NCBI GenBank assembly: GCA_002709185.1
Contig: PAQB01000038.1
Location: forward strand, 1 to 20,011
Length of the DNA: 20,011 nucleotides
Direction of reading: 5' to 3'
Source: Flavobacteriaceae bacterium
Lineage (GTDB): Bacteria; Bacteroidota; Bacteroidia; Flavobacteriales; Flavobacteriaceae
Positions 7,340-14,493 of this stretch are shown one piece after another; within the stretch, counting starts at the first letter, position 1, and every line of letters starts with the position of its first letter. The position numbers and the translations under genes are program-made. The notes below the pieces were generated by a model. That model saw only the letters and a list, made by a program, of their open reading frames with translations, was not told the origin of the DNA and ran no database searches.

Positions 7340-8071
7340 ATGACAAATTTATTCTTACCACTTATCGCTGACGTTACAGGTAACGTGAACGATCCAGTGA
7401 ATTTTACATTCTTCATAGGATGTATGGCTATGATGGCAGCTTCTGCCTTCTTTTTCCTTTCGTTAAATCAATTTGACAAAAAATGGAGAACTTCCGTTTT
7501 AGTTTCTGGTTTAATCACATTTATCGCTGCAGTACACTACTGGTATATGCGTGATGCCGCTATGGCCGGTGCTTTAGATAATGTAACTGCTTTTAGATAT
7601 GTAGATTGGATTCTTACAGTGCCTTTAATGTGTGTTGAATTTTATTTAATACTCAAAGTTGCTGGAGCTACCAAATCATTGCTTTGGAAAATGATTTTAC
7701 TTTCTGTAGTGATGTTAGTAACTGGTTACATAGGTGAGTCAGGTGGAGACGCTGTTATTTGGGGAACAATCTCTGGACTAGCTTACTTTGCTATTGCCTA
7801 TGAAATTTGGTTAGGTGGTGCAGCAAAAATGGCTAAGGAAGCCGGTGGTGATGTTGCCTCTGCTCACAAAATGTTGTGCTGGTTCGTACTAGTAGGTTGG
7901 GCTATTTACCCTGTAGGGTATATGGCTGGTACTGCTGGATGGTACGGAGACGCAGGTTCTTTCTTCGGATTAGAATTGGACATGCAAGTACTTTACAACA
8001 TTGCTGACGCAATCAATAAGATCGGATTTGGTTTAGTTGTATATGCATTAGCATGTAAGAAAACTTCTTAA
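7340..8071 (+). CDS. Proteorhodopsin, green-tuned light-driven proton pump
   Basis: A 243-residue microbial rhodopsin with seven membrane helices. It binds retinal through a Schiff base and exports protons in light. Helix C holds RYVDWILTVPLMCVE: Arg86, the proton acceptor Asp89, Thr93 and the donor Glu100. This is the DTE pattern of proteorhodopsin proton pumps, not the NDQ of sodium pumps. Met97 occupies the spectral-tuning site (105 in the reference protein). Met or Leu there is known to give green absorption, Gln blue. His66 in AAVHYWYM matches the conserved helix B histidine, and Lys227 in NKIGFGLVVY is the retinal lysine. No cleavable signal peptide is obvious. Divergent blh supplies retinal, and a strong terminator follows. 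Confidence 0.97.
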   Translation: MTNLFLPLIADVTGNVNDPVNFTFFIGCMAMMAASAFFFLSLNQFDKKWRTSVLVSGLITFIAAVHYWYMRDAAMAGALDNVTAFRYVDWILTVPLMCVEFYLILKVAGATKSLLWKMILLSVVMLVTGYIGESGGDAVIWGTISGLAYFAIAYEIWLGGAAKMAKEAGGDVASAHKMLCWFVLVGWAIYPVGYMAGTAGWYGDAGSFFGLELDMQVLYNIADAINKIGFGLVVYALACKKTS

Positions 8072-8098
8072 TTTGTAATACCAATTTAAATTACACTC

Positions 8099-8130
8099 AA
8101 AAGCGCAATTTTTAAATTGCGCTTTTTTTT
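8099..8130 (+). terminator. Intrinsic terminator after proteorhodopsin
   Basis: Arms 8099-8111 and 8114-8126 (AAAAGCGCAATTT / AAATTGCGCTTTT) are perfectly complementary. The central A-T pairs probably open to form the loop. The run of T continues to 8130. It starts 28 nt after the stop codon. A smaller hairpin at 8148-8167 (CGGC-AAAGAA-GCCG followed by TTTTTA) could back it up before menI. Confidence 0.88.
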
Positions 8131-8200
8131 ACACAAATTTTAACGAGAAGCGGCAAAGAAGCCGTTTTTACTTTTTGTATTTTAGCCTAAATTTATAAGG

Positions 8201-8620
8201 ATGAAGTTTTCTAAAGAACAATTAATTCAAAAAGCAAATGCAGTTTGCAAAGGCAATTTAATGGAAACATTGTCCATCGAGTTTGTTGATGCTACTGAAA
8301 ATTCTATTGTCGCTAAAATGCCAGTGACGCCAAAAGTATACCAACCGGATGGGGTTCTCCATGGTGGTGCGACATTAGCTCTAGCGGAAACTGTTGGTAG
8401 TTTTGCGGCGCATTTCTTTTTGGACACTGAGTCTTATGTTGTTCGAGGAATTGATATTTCAGCTCAACATGTAAAGAGCGTCAAGGACGGATTTATATAT
8501 GCCACTGCTCAGTGCTTGCACAAAGGACGAACCACTCAAGTCTTTAGTATCCGCGTGACCAATGAAAAGGACGAACTCATTACTTTATGTAAATTAACAA
8601 CCATCAGGCTTCCAAAATAA
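8201..8620 (+). CDS. menI: Hotdog-fold thioesterase, likely 1,4-dihydroxy-2-naphthoyl-CoA hydrolase
   Basis: A 139-residue PaaI/YdiI-type hotdog thioesterase. The core QPDGVLHGGATLALAETVGS (about 48-67) contains the active-site His-Gly-Gly and the catalytic Glu in LAET. It is very like the corresponding part of E. coli MenI/YdiI, as is the later HVKS..G..... LH.GR..QV.... pattern. It lies 5 nt before menF and heads the menaquinone cluster, so release of DHNA from DHNA-CoA is the most likely job. A generic phenylacetyl-CoA or acyl-CoA thioesterase role is the alternative. A box TATTTTAG at 8178-8185 (one mismatch to TAnnTTTG) would place the start of transcription ~10 nt before the ATG. Confidence 0.85.
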   Translation: MKFSKEQLIQKANAVCKGNLMETLSIEFVDATENSIVAKMPVTPKVYQPDGVLHGGATLALAETVGSFAAHFFLDTESYVVRGIDISAQHVKSVKDGFIYATAQCLHKGRTTQVFSIRVTNEKDELITLCKLTTIRLPK

Positions 8621-8625
8621 TTGTA

Positions 8626-9690
8626 ATGCCTAAATCTTCAATTTCTGAAAAAATCAAGTTACAGATGGCTGGTCAAAGACCATTTGTTTTGTATTCAAAT
8701 TTTAATAAAAATACCATTAAAGCATTATTACAAACCAATGCAAAATCTTATCAATCTTCAAGATTTAATGAGGCGGGCTTTGTATTTGCGCCTTTCAATC
8801 TCAAAAAACAACTTACCTATTTAATCCCAGAGTCTGTTTCTGAAGCTTTGGAATTCAATTTAAAAAGCAAATCAACTTCTTTTTTATCTTCTCAAAATTC
8901 GAAATCCAATGCAGAAGTTCATAAAAATTTAATCAAAAAAGCCATTCAATTCATTCAAGAAAAAACTTTGGAAAAAGTGGTTTTAGCGCGCACCGCTGAA
9001 ATAGAATTTTTAAATATCAACGTTTTAGAATTGTTTTATTCTGTTGTCAAAGCTTACCCCGAGGCCTACACCTATTTTTGGTTTCATCCCAAAACAGGGA
9101 TATGGATGGGCGCTTCACCTGAATCCCTTATAAAAATTGAAGGCCATGAGCTTCAATCCGCTGCCTTAGCGGGTACACAAAGATTTAAAGGCTCAACAGA
9201 AGTGAAGTGGGATGTGAAAAATTTTGAAGAGCAAGCCATCGTAACAAATTATCTAAAAAGGTCTTTAAATCCGCATTTAGAATTTGTAAATACCTCTAAG
9301 CCTGAAACAATTAGAGCAGGTAAATTATTGCATTTGCAAACCCTACTTTCAGGCACCTTAAAGGCAACACCAAACGGATTTAAAGCGCTTCTTAATGATG
9401 TGCATCCAACCCCGGCTGTTTGCGGAACCCCAAAAAAAGCGGCAATGGCTTTCATAAATGAGTATGAGCTTATCGATCGCAGCTATTATTCAGGCTTTTT
9501 AGGCGAAATTAGACATCATTCCAACCCCAAACTTCAATATGCCAATTTAGTGGTTAATTTGCGTTGTATGCAAATCGACAGAAATACAGCTAAACTTTAT
9601 GCGGGTGGTGGCATTACCGAAAAATCAAATCCCGATAATGAATGGGAGGAGACTGAAGCTAAGATTCAAACCCTAAAATCTGTATTTTAA
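8626..9690 (+). CDS. menF: Isochorismate synthase
   Basis: A 354-residue member of the chorismate-binding family that converts chorismate to isochorismate, the first step of the menaquinone branch. The N-terminal third is variable. The catalytic part starts near residue 95, with the general-base Lys in LEKVVLART (Lys117), LAGTQRFKG at 181-189, HPTPAVCGTPK in the middle, and GGGITEKSNPDNEWEE close to the C-terminus, which supplies Mg-binding glutamates. The length is shorter than E. coli MenF (431) but usual for Bacteroidetes. The gene lies between menI and menD, which separates it from anthranilate or aminodeoxychorismate synthases. It is probably co-transcribed with menI. Confidence 0.93.
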   Translation: MPKSSISEKIKLQMAGQRPFVLYSNFNKNTIKALLQTNAKSYQSSRFNEAGFVFAPFNLKKQLTYLIPESVSEALEFNLKSKSTSFLSSQNSKSNAEVHKNLIKKAIQFIQEKTLEKVVLARTAEIEFLNINVLELFYSVVKAYPEAYTYFWFHPKTGIWMGASPESLIKIEGHELQSAALAGTQRFKGSTEVKWDVKNFEEQAIVTNYLKRSLNPHLEFVNTSKPETIRAGKLLHLQTLLSGTLKATPNGFKALLNDVHPTPAVCGTPKKAAMAFINEYELIDRSYYSGFLGEIRHHSNPKLQYANLVVNLRCMQIDRNTAKLYAGGGITEKSNPDNEWEETEAKIQTLKSVF

Positions 9691-9736
9691 GATTCAAAAT
9701 TTATATTTTCATTAAGGTTTAAATATCTAAAATCAA

Positions 9737-9744
9737 TACCTTTG
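9737..9744 (+). promoter_or_regulatory. Putative -7 box of menD, start-codon proximal
   Basis: TACCTTTG (TAnnTTTG) ends 7 nt before the menD ATG at 9752. A transcript starting 4-7 nt after the box would have practically no 5' leader. No TTTG/TTG -33 element is found at 17-23 bp. Confidence 0.45.
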
Positions 9745-9751
9745 TGGCCTA

Positions 9752-11437
9752 ATGATTTATCCAAAACAAACTTTAGCACAATGCGTTGTTCAACTATGTA
9801 AAGCAAGGGAAGTCAAGCACATTGTGATTTCCCCAGGAAGTCGAAACGCCCCTTTGATCATTGGATTTACAAACAATCCCTTTTTTAAATGTTACAGTAT
9901 TGTTGATGAACGTTCTGCTGGTTTTTTTGCCTTGGGTATAGCCCAACAAACTTCGGAAGCAGTTGCAGTGGTTTGTACTTCTGGAAGTGCCCTTCTAAAT
10001 TATTATCCTGCGGTAGCTGAGGCCTTTTATACAGGTATTCCATTGGTTGTTATTTCGGCAGACCGTCCAGAAAACCTTATCAATATAGGGGATGGTCAGA
10101 CAATTATTCAACCGAACGCTTTTGGAGCCCATGTGCTTTTCGAAGCCAATTTGAAAATTCCAAAAAAAAGATATTTCAGCAGTTTTAAATCAACAGAAAT
10201 TAAGGCTCAAAGATTAATTTTAAAAGCATTAGATACTGGCTTAAATAAAATGGGGCCAGTGCACATTAATGTCCCTTTTGAGGAGCCTCTATACGAAACC
10301 GTAACTGCACTTGATTTCCAACAAATTTCGACTAAAAACCTAAAAACATTAGCCGCTATCAAACTCAGTGCTTCAAATTTGAGGGCTTGGCAAAAGGGTA
10401 AACGAAAGCTTGTACTTGTAGGCGTAAATAGGCCAAATACTATTGATGCTGAAATGATTGAAAAACTGGCAAATGACCCCTCTGTCATCGTACTTACAGA
10501 AACGACTTCAAACTTGCACCATCCTCGATTTTTCCCCTTTATTGATCAATTGATTACCCCTTTGGATCCTGTCGGACTTAAAGCGTTGCAACCTGATATA
10601 TTATTAACTTTTGGCGGTTTGATTATTTCCAAAAGAATCAAAGCATTTTTGAGAACTTATAAACCAAAGCACCATTGGCATGTAGACCCTAACAATGCCA
10701 ATGACACGTTTTTTAGTCTTTCAAAACATTTTAAGTGTAATCCTAATATATTTTTGAATCAATTGTATAAATCGATTGCTTTAACACCAAGTACTTATTT
10801 TGAATTTTGGCAGGCCGTTAAATATAAGCGTCTTAAAGCTCATTATTCCTATTTAAGCACCATACCATTTTGTGATTTCAAAGCATTTGAATTGATATCT
10901 ACTGCCATTCCAAAGTCTTACATGGTACAATCCGCAAACAGCTCTGTCATACGTTATTTGCAATTGTTTGAATTTGATAGTTCTATTACCTTGTTTTGTA
11001 ATAGAGGCACTAGTGGCATTGATGGTTCTACAAGTACTGCTGTTGGCGCCGCTATTGTTTCAGAACTTCCCACCTTACTTATATCAGGAGACTTGAGCTT
11101 CTTCTATGACGCGAATGGGTTGTGGAACAAGTACATCCCCAATAATTTTAAAATGATAATTATCAATAACGATGGGGGTGGTATTTTTAGAATTTTACCT
11201 GGAAATGACAATTCAAAACTCTTCAGGACTTATTTCGAAACCAAACACGGTCGCAGTGCCGAGGGATTGGCAAAAGATTTTAGATTTGATTATCATACTG
11301 CAAATTCAGTAGAAAGCTTATCAAAAGCTTTACCTGTATTTTTTAAGGCATCAAACTCACCTCAATTGTTAGAGGTTTTCACCCCCTCCGAAGACAATAG
11401 TAAAATTTTATTGGCTTACTTTGATGCCCTTAAATAA
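9752..11437 (+). CDS. menD: SEPHCHC synthase (MenD), ThDP-dependent
   Basis: A 561-residue thiamine-diphosphate enzyme that adds the succinyl-semialdehyde unit from 2-oxoglutarate to isochorismate, giving 2-succinyl-5-enolpyruvyl-6-hydroxy-3-cyclohexene-1-carboxylate. Motifs: SPGSRNAPL at 27-35, VDERSAGFFALGIAQ at 51-65 with the ThDP-activating Glu53 (Glu55 in E. coli), CTSGSA at 75-80, ISADRPENL at 101-109, NRGTSGIDGSTSTA at 417-430, and the ThDP/Mg signature GDLSFFYDANGLW to NNDGGGIF (446-479). The length equals the family norm (~556). It follows menF after 61 nt and has its own -7 box almost at the start codon, so it may be transcribed both from menI-menF and independently. Confidence 0.97.
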   Translation: MIYPKQTLAQCVVQLCKAREVKHIVISPGSRNAPLIIGFTNNPFFKCYSIVDERSAGFFALGIAQQTSEAVAVVCTSGSALLNYYPAVAEAFYTGIPLVVISADRPENLINIGDGQTIIQPNAFGAHVLFEANLKIPKKRYFSSFKSTEIKAQRLILKALDTGLNKMGPVHINVPFEEPLYETVTALDFQQISTKNLKTLAAIKLSASNLRAWQKGKRKLVLVGVNRPNTIDAEMIEKLANDPSVIVLTETTSNLHHPRFFPFIDQLITPLDPVGLKALQPDILLTFGGLIISKRIKAFLRTYKPKHHWHVDPNNANDTFFSLSKHFKCNPNIFLNQLYKSIALTPSTYFEFWQAVKYKRLKAHYSYLSTIPFCDFKAFELISTAIPKSYMVQSANSSVIRYLQLFEFDSSITLFCNRGTSGIDGSTSTAVGAAIVSELPTLLISGDLSFFYDANGLWNKYIPNNFKMIIINNDGGGIFRILPGNDNSKLFRTYFETKHGRSAEGLAKDFRFDYHTANSVESLSKALPVFFKASNSPQLLEVFTPSEDNSKILLAYFDALK

Positions 11438-11531
11438 TTTTATAAAAACCGTGACTTTTTGAATTATTCTGTGTCTATGTTTCTGAAAGGCTTTTTTGAG
11501 CCTATTATTTATGTAACATAACCCAAACACT

Positions 11532-11876
11532 ATGAATAAAAGAGAAGAATTGATAGAAAAATATGCCACAGATTTAAAAACAAAATGCAAAATTAATCCT
11601 GAAATGGATTTGTTAACAAAGGTTACTATTGCTTGTGGACCATCCATTTACAACAAAGATGCCAGTACTGTTTCGGCTTCTGATCCATCAGAAATAAAAA
11701 CAATAAGAAATAATTTTTTAATTAAGAAATTGGGTCTCCATGATACCCCAGATCTCAATACTGCTATCAATACAGTGATAGATGTTTACGGCCAGTCTAA
11801 TCGCAATAAATACCGAGCAGTAGTTTATTATTTATTGACCAAACATTTTGGTAAAGAGTCGGTATTTCAGAATTAG
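11532..11876 (+). CDS. DUF2853 family protein
   Basis: A 114-residue soluble protein, almost entirely helical by composition, without signal peptide or membrane segment. The stretches CGPSIYNKDASTVSASD and FLIKKLGLHDTPDLNTAI, and the C-terminal SNRNKYRAVVYYLLTKHFGKES, are the hallmarks of the small family DUF2853, whose function is unknown. The gene sits between menD and the convergent purU, with only 4 nt to the purU stop and no terminator between. The 94-nt upstream gap has a weak hairpin AGGCT-N6-AGCCT (11488-11503) and a near-consensus box TATGTTTC (11476-11483), so it may have its own transcript. Nothing ties it to menaquinone synthesis other than position. Confidence 0.88.
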   Translation: MNKREELIEKYATDLKTKCKINPEMDLLTKVTIACGPSIYNKDASTVSASDPSEIKTIRNNFLIKKLGLHDTPDLNTAINTVIDVYGQSNRNKYRAVVYYLLTKHFGKESVFQN

Positions 11877-11880
11877 ATTC

Positions 11881-12735
11881 TTAAGAAAAGACCACTGTTT
11901 TGTTTCCGTAAACCAATACTTTTTGGTCGATATGATGCTTGACAGCATTTGCCAGTACGATTTTTTCTAAATCCCGTCCTTTGGCAATTAAATTTTTGAT
12001 ACTGTGTGCATGTGAAACGCGAACGACGTCTTGCTCAATAATAGGACCTGCATCCAATTCAGCGGTAACATAATGTGAGGTTGCCCCAATAATTTTTACT
12101 CCGCGTTTATACGCGGAGTGATAGGGCTTTGCACCAATAAATGCGGGTAAAAATGAATGGTGAATATTGATGATTTTAAAGGGATAAACTGCAATGATAT
12201 CCTTTGGTATGATTTGCATATAGCGTGCCAACACAATGAAATCAATATTGTATTTTTTTAATAATTCAAGATGTCGTAGCTGGGCTTTATCGCTGGTTTC
12301 GGCCGAGGTTGGAACGTGAAAAAATGGGATACCAAAGCTATCTGCAATGGGCTCTAAGTCTTTGTGGTTACTTACAATGAAAGGAATATCAACTTTTAAC
12401 TCTCCAGATTTAAATCGCCCTAAAATATCATATAAGCAATGGTCGTATTTTGACACAAATAGCGCCATTTTTAAAATGGAATCAGAGTCGTAAAGTCTCC
12501 AATCCATTTGAAATTTATGAGCTACATCCGTGTTAAAAGATTTCACAAAATCTTCTTTTTGAATTTCGACATTGTTTAATGTGCATTCGAGTCTCATAAA
12601 AAACACCCCTTCTTGGTGGTCTACGTGTTGGTCCACATAAGTGATATTTCCATCGCATTTCAAAATGAAATTTGTGGTCGCTGCAATGATTCCAGACTGG
12701 TCTTTACAATTTATGAGAAGAATAAATTTTTTCAT
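11881..12735 (-). CDS. purU: Formyltetrahydrofolate deformylase
   Basis: A 284-residue enzyme that hydrolyses 10-formyl-THF to THF and formate, balancing one-carbon units and supplying formate for PurT. Residues 1-80 form an ACT domain (opening ILLINCKDQSGIIAATTNFI), known in E. coli to respond to methionine and glycine. Residues ~88-280 are the formyltransferase-like domain, with the catalytic triad Asn190, His192 (INIHHSFLPAF) and Asp228 (ELDAGPII). The spacing of 2 and 36 residues is the same as in the GART family. The gene is on the opposite strand to the men genes around it, diverging from the S1 gene and converging on DUF2853. Its -7 box is only 5 nt from the ATG. Confidence 0.96.
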   Translation of the reverse strand: MKKFILLINCKDQSGIIAATTNFILKCDGNITYVDQHVDHQEGVFFMRLECTLNNVEIQKEDFVKSFNTDVAHKFQMDWRLYDSDSILKMALFVSKYDHCLYDILGRFKSGELKVDIPFIVSNHKDLEPIADSFGIPFFHVPTSAETSDKAQLRHLELLKKYNIDFIVLARYMQIIPKDIIAVYPFKIINIHHSFLPAFIGAKPYHSAYKRGVKIIGATSHYVTAELDAGPIIEQDVVRVSHAHSIKNLIAKGRDLEKIVLANAVKHHIDQKVLVYGNKTVVFS

Positions 12736-12740
12736 CCTTG

Positions 12741-12748
12741 CAAAATTA
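12741..12748 (-). promoter_or_regulatory. Putative -7 box of purU, start-codon proximal
   Basis: On the minus strand TAATTTTG (TAnnTTTG) is followed by 5 nt (CAAGG) and then the purU ATG at 12735. A leaderless or nearly leaderless mRNA is predicted. No clear -33 TTTG element is visible. Confidence 0.45.
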
Positions 12749-12805
12749 GTAAAAACTTTAACTTTCTGAAGGCTTTTCGAAAGTAATTATTAGAATGAAT
12801 ATGCT

Positions 12806-12813
12806 TACCTTTG
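12806..12813 (+). promoter_or_regulatory. Putative -7 box of the S1-domain gene and downstream men genes
   Basis: TACCTTTG (TAnnTTTG) is followed by CACA and then the ATG at 12818, so transcription is predicted to start at or next to the start codon. The same 8-mer is used before menD. This is probably the promoter of the cvfB-menB-menA-menC-CPBP-menE operon. Confidence 0.5.
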
Positions 12814-12817
12814 CACA

Positions 12818-13648
12818 ATGATTGTGATCGGTCGTTATAACGCTTTAAGAATCCTAAGAGATACAGATCCAGGCTTGTTTTTGGGAGATTCAGAAGACAA
12901 TGAAGTATTGCTGCCCAATCGCTATGTTCCTGATGCTTTTGAAATCGACGATGTGCTTGAGGTTTTCGTTTATTTAGACAATGAAGAACGCTTGGTTGCC
13001 GTTACTGATGCCCCTTACATTCAAAAGGGTGAATTTGCGTTACTTCGTTGCAATGCTGTAAATGAATATGGTGCCTTTTTAGATTGGGGCTTGGTCAAAG
13101 AGTTATTTTGTCCGTTTAAAGAGCAAGCTTTTAAAATGAAAAAAGGAGGTTGGTATTTGGTTCATTGTTATTTGGATGAAAAGACAGATCGGCTCGTGGC
13201 CTCCAGTAAAACAAACCGCTTTCTTGACAATTCAGAACTGAGTGTCCAGCTCTACGATGAAGTGGATTTAATTGTCTCACATCCTTCTGAATTAGGCATG
13301 AATGTCATTGTGAATAACTGTCATTTAGGACTGATTTTCAAAGATGCAATTTTTAAAGACCTGAGTATTGGCGATAGATTAAAAGGCATTGTTAAAAAAA
13401 TTAGGCCTGGTAATAAAATTGATGTCAGTCTTCAGAAAATGGGCTATAGAAATATTGAACCCACCGCCAAGGCATTATTAGACATAATAACTGATCATAA
13501 CGGGTTTTTAAATGTTACTGACAAATCTGCCCCCGAAGCCATAAAGTCAGTTGCGCAAATGAGTAAAAAGAGTTTTAAAAAAGCAGTAGGCGCCTTATAC
13601 AAAAAGCGACTCATCCGCTTGGAATCTGATGGAATTTATTTAAAATAA
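12818..13648 (+). CDS. S1-like domain RNA-binding protein, CvfB/YitL family
   Basis: A 276-residue soluble protein built from S1/OB-fold repeats. A degenerate one covers ~5-60 (RYNALRILRDTDPGLFLG). A clearer one covers ~70-135 (GEFALLRCNAVNEYGAFLDW). A third covers ~140-210 (EVDLIVSHPSELGMNVIVN, ending in KIDVSLQKMGY). A C-terminal winged-helix-like part follows (215-276). This order is that of CvfB of Staphylococcus and YitL of Bacillus, which bind RNA; their cellular targets are poorly known. It is the first gene of the second men block, 4 nt before menB, and diverges from purU. A direct role in menaquinone synthesis is unlikely, but co-expression is. Confidence 0.88.
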   Translation: MIVIGRYNALRILRDTDPGLFLGDSEDNEVLLPNRYVPDAFEIDDVLEVFVYLDNEERLVAVTDAPYIQKGEFALLRCNAVNEYGAFLDWGLVKELFCPFKEQAFKMKKGGWYLVHCYLDEKTDRLVASSKTNRFLDNSELSVQLYDEVDLIVSHPSELGMNVIVNNCHLGLIFKDAIFKDLSIGDRLKGIVKKIRPGNKIDVSLQKMGYRNIEPTAKALLDIITDHNGFLNVTDKSAPEAIKSVAQMSKKSFKKAVGALYKKRLIRLESDGIYLK

Positions 13649-13652
13649 AGCT

Positions 13653-14492
13653 ATGAGTGCAATCAACTGGAAAACAGCCCTGAATTTTGAAGACATTACA
13701 TACAAAAAGTGTAAAGGTGTAGCCCGGATTGCTTTCAACAGACCGGATGTTCGCAATGCTTTTAGACCCCAAACAACTTTTGAGTTGTTAAAAGCCTTTC
13801 AAGACGCCAATGAAGACACTTCTATTGGAGTTGTTTTGTTAAGTGCTGAAGGTCCTTCATCAAAAGATGGTATATATTCATTCTGCAGTGGTGGAGATCA
13901 AAAATCAAGAGGGGATGAGGGCTATGTTGGTAAAGATGGCTATCACCGTTTAAATATATTAGAAGTTCAACGCCTGATTCGCTTTATGCCCAAAGCTGTT
14001 ATTGCAGTTGTCCCTGGTTGGGCTGTTGGAGGTGGTCACAGCTTACATGTAGTTTGTGATTTAACACTTGCCAGTAAAGAACATGCCATTTTTAAACAAA
14101 CAGATGCCGATGTTACCAGCTTTGACGGCGGATACGGCTCGGCCTATTTGGCTAAAATGGTTGGTCAAAAGAAAGCTCGAGAAATATTCTTTTTGGGACG
14201 AAATTACAGCGCTCAAGAGGCCTACGAAATGGGCATGGTTAATGCGGTTATTCCCCATGATGAGCTTGAAGTTACCGCTTTTAAGTGGGCACAAGAAATT
14301 TTACAGAAATCCCCAATTTCGATTAAAATGCTAAAGTTTGCCATGAATCTAACGGATGACGGTATGGTTGGGCAGCAAGTTTTTGCTGGTGAGGCTACAC
14401 GATTGGCTTATATGACAGATGAGGCCAAAGAAGGACGCGATGCGTTTTTGGAAAAGCGTCCTCCCAATTTTAATAAAAAATGGATTCCTTAA
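13653..14492 (+). CDS. menB: 1,4-dihydroxy-2-naphthoyl-CoA synthase, type II
   Basis: A 279-residue crotonase-fold enzyme that closes the ring of o-succinylbenzoyl-CoA to give DHNA-CoA. CSGGDQKSRG (about 78-87) and PGWAVGGGHSLHVVCD (121-136) build the oxyanion hole. KQTDADVTSFDGGYGS (148-163) carries the conserved catalytic Ser-Phe-Asp segment with Asp158. The residue after QT is Asp151. In E. coli-type (type I) MenB this is Gly and a bicarbonate ion fills the place; Asp marks the type II, bicarbonate-independent enzymes such as that of Mycobacterium. The gene lies 4 nt after the S1 gene and 1 nt before menA. Confidence 0.96.
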   Translation: MSAINWKTALNFEDITYKKCKGVARIAFNRPDVRNAFRPQTTFELLKAFQDANEDTSIGVVLLSAEGPSSKDGIYSFCSGGDQKSRGDEGYVGKDGYHRLNILEVQRLIRFMPKAVIAVVPGWAVGGGHSLHVVCDLTLASKEHAIFKQTDADVTSFDGGYGSAYLAKMVGQKKAREIFFLGRNYSAQEAYEMGMVNAVIPHDELEVTAFKWAQEILQKSPISIKMLKFAMNLTDDGMVGQQVFAGEATRLAYMTDEAKEGRDAFLEKRPPNFNKKWIP

Positions 14493-14493
14493 G

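Noticed and set aside
7340..8071. Sodium-pumping (NDQ) or xanthorhodopsin-type rhodopsin
   Set aside because: Helix C shows Asp89, Thr93 and Glu100 (DTE), the proton-pump pattern.
8148..8167. Small CGGC/GCCG hairpin before menI as a riboswitch or attenuator
   Set aside because: The stem is only 4 G-C pairs plus A-T/G-T pairs and lies before the likely menI start site; at most a back-up terminator.
14419..14493. Longer menA frame from 14419
   Set aside because: It would overlap menB by 74 nt; the ATG at 14494 gives the normal MenA N-terminus and a 1-nt gap.
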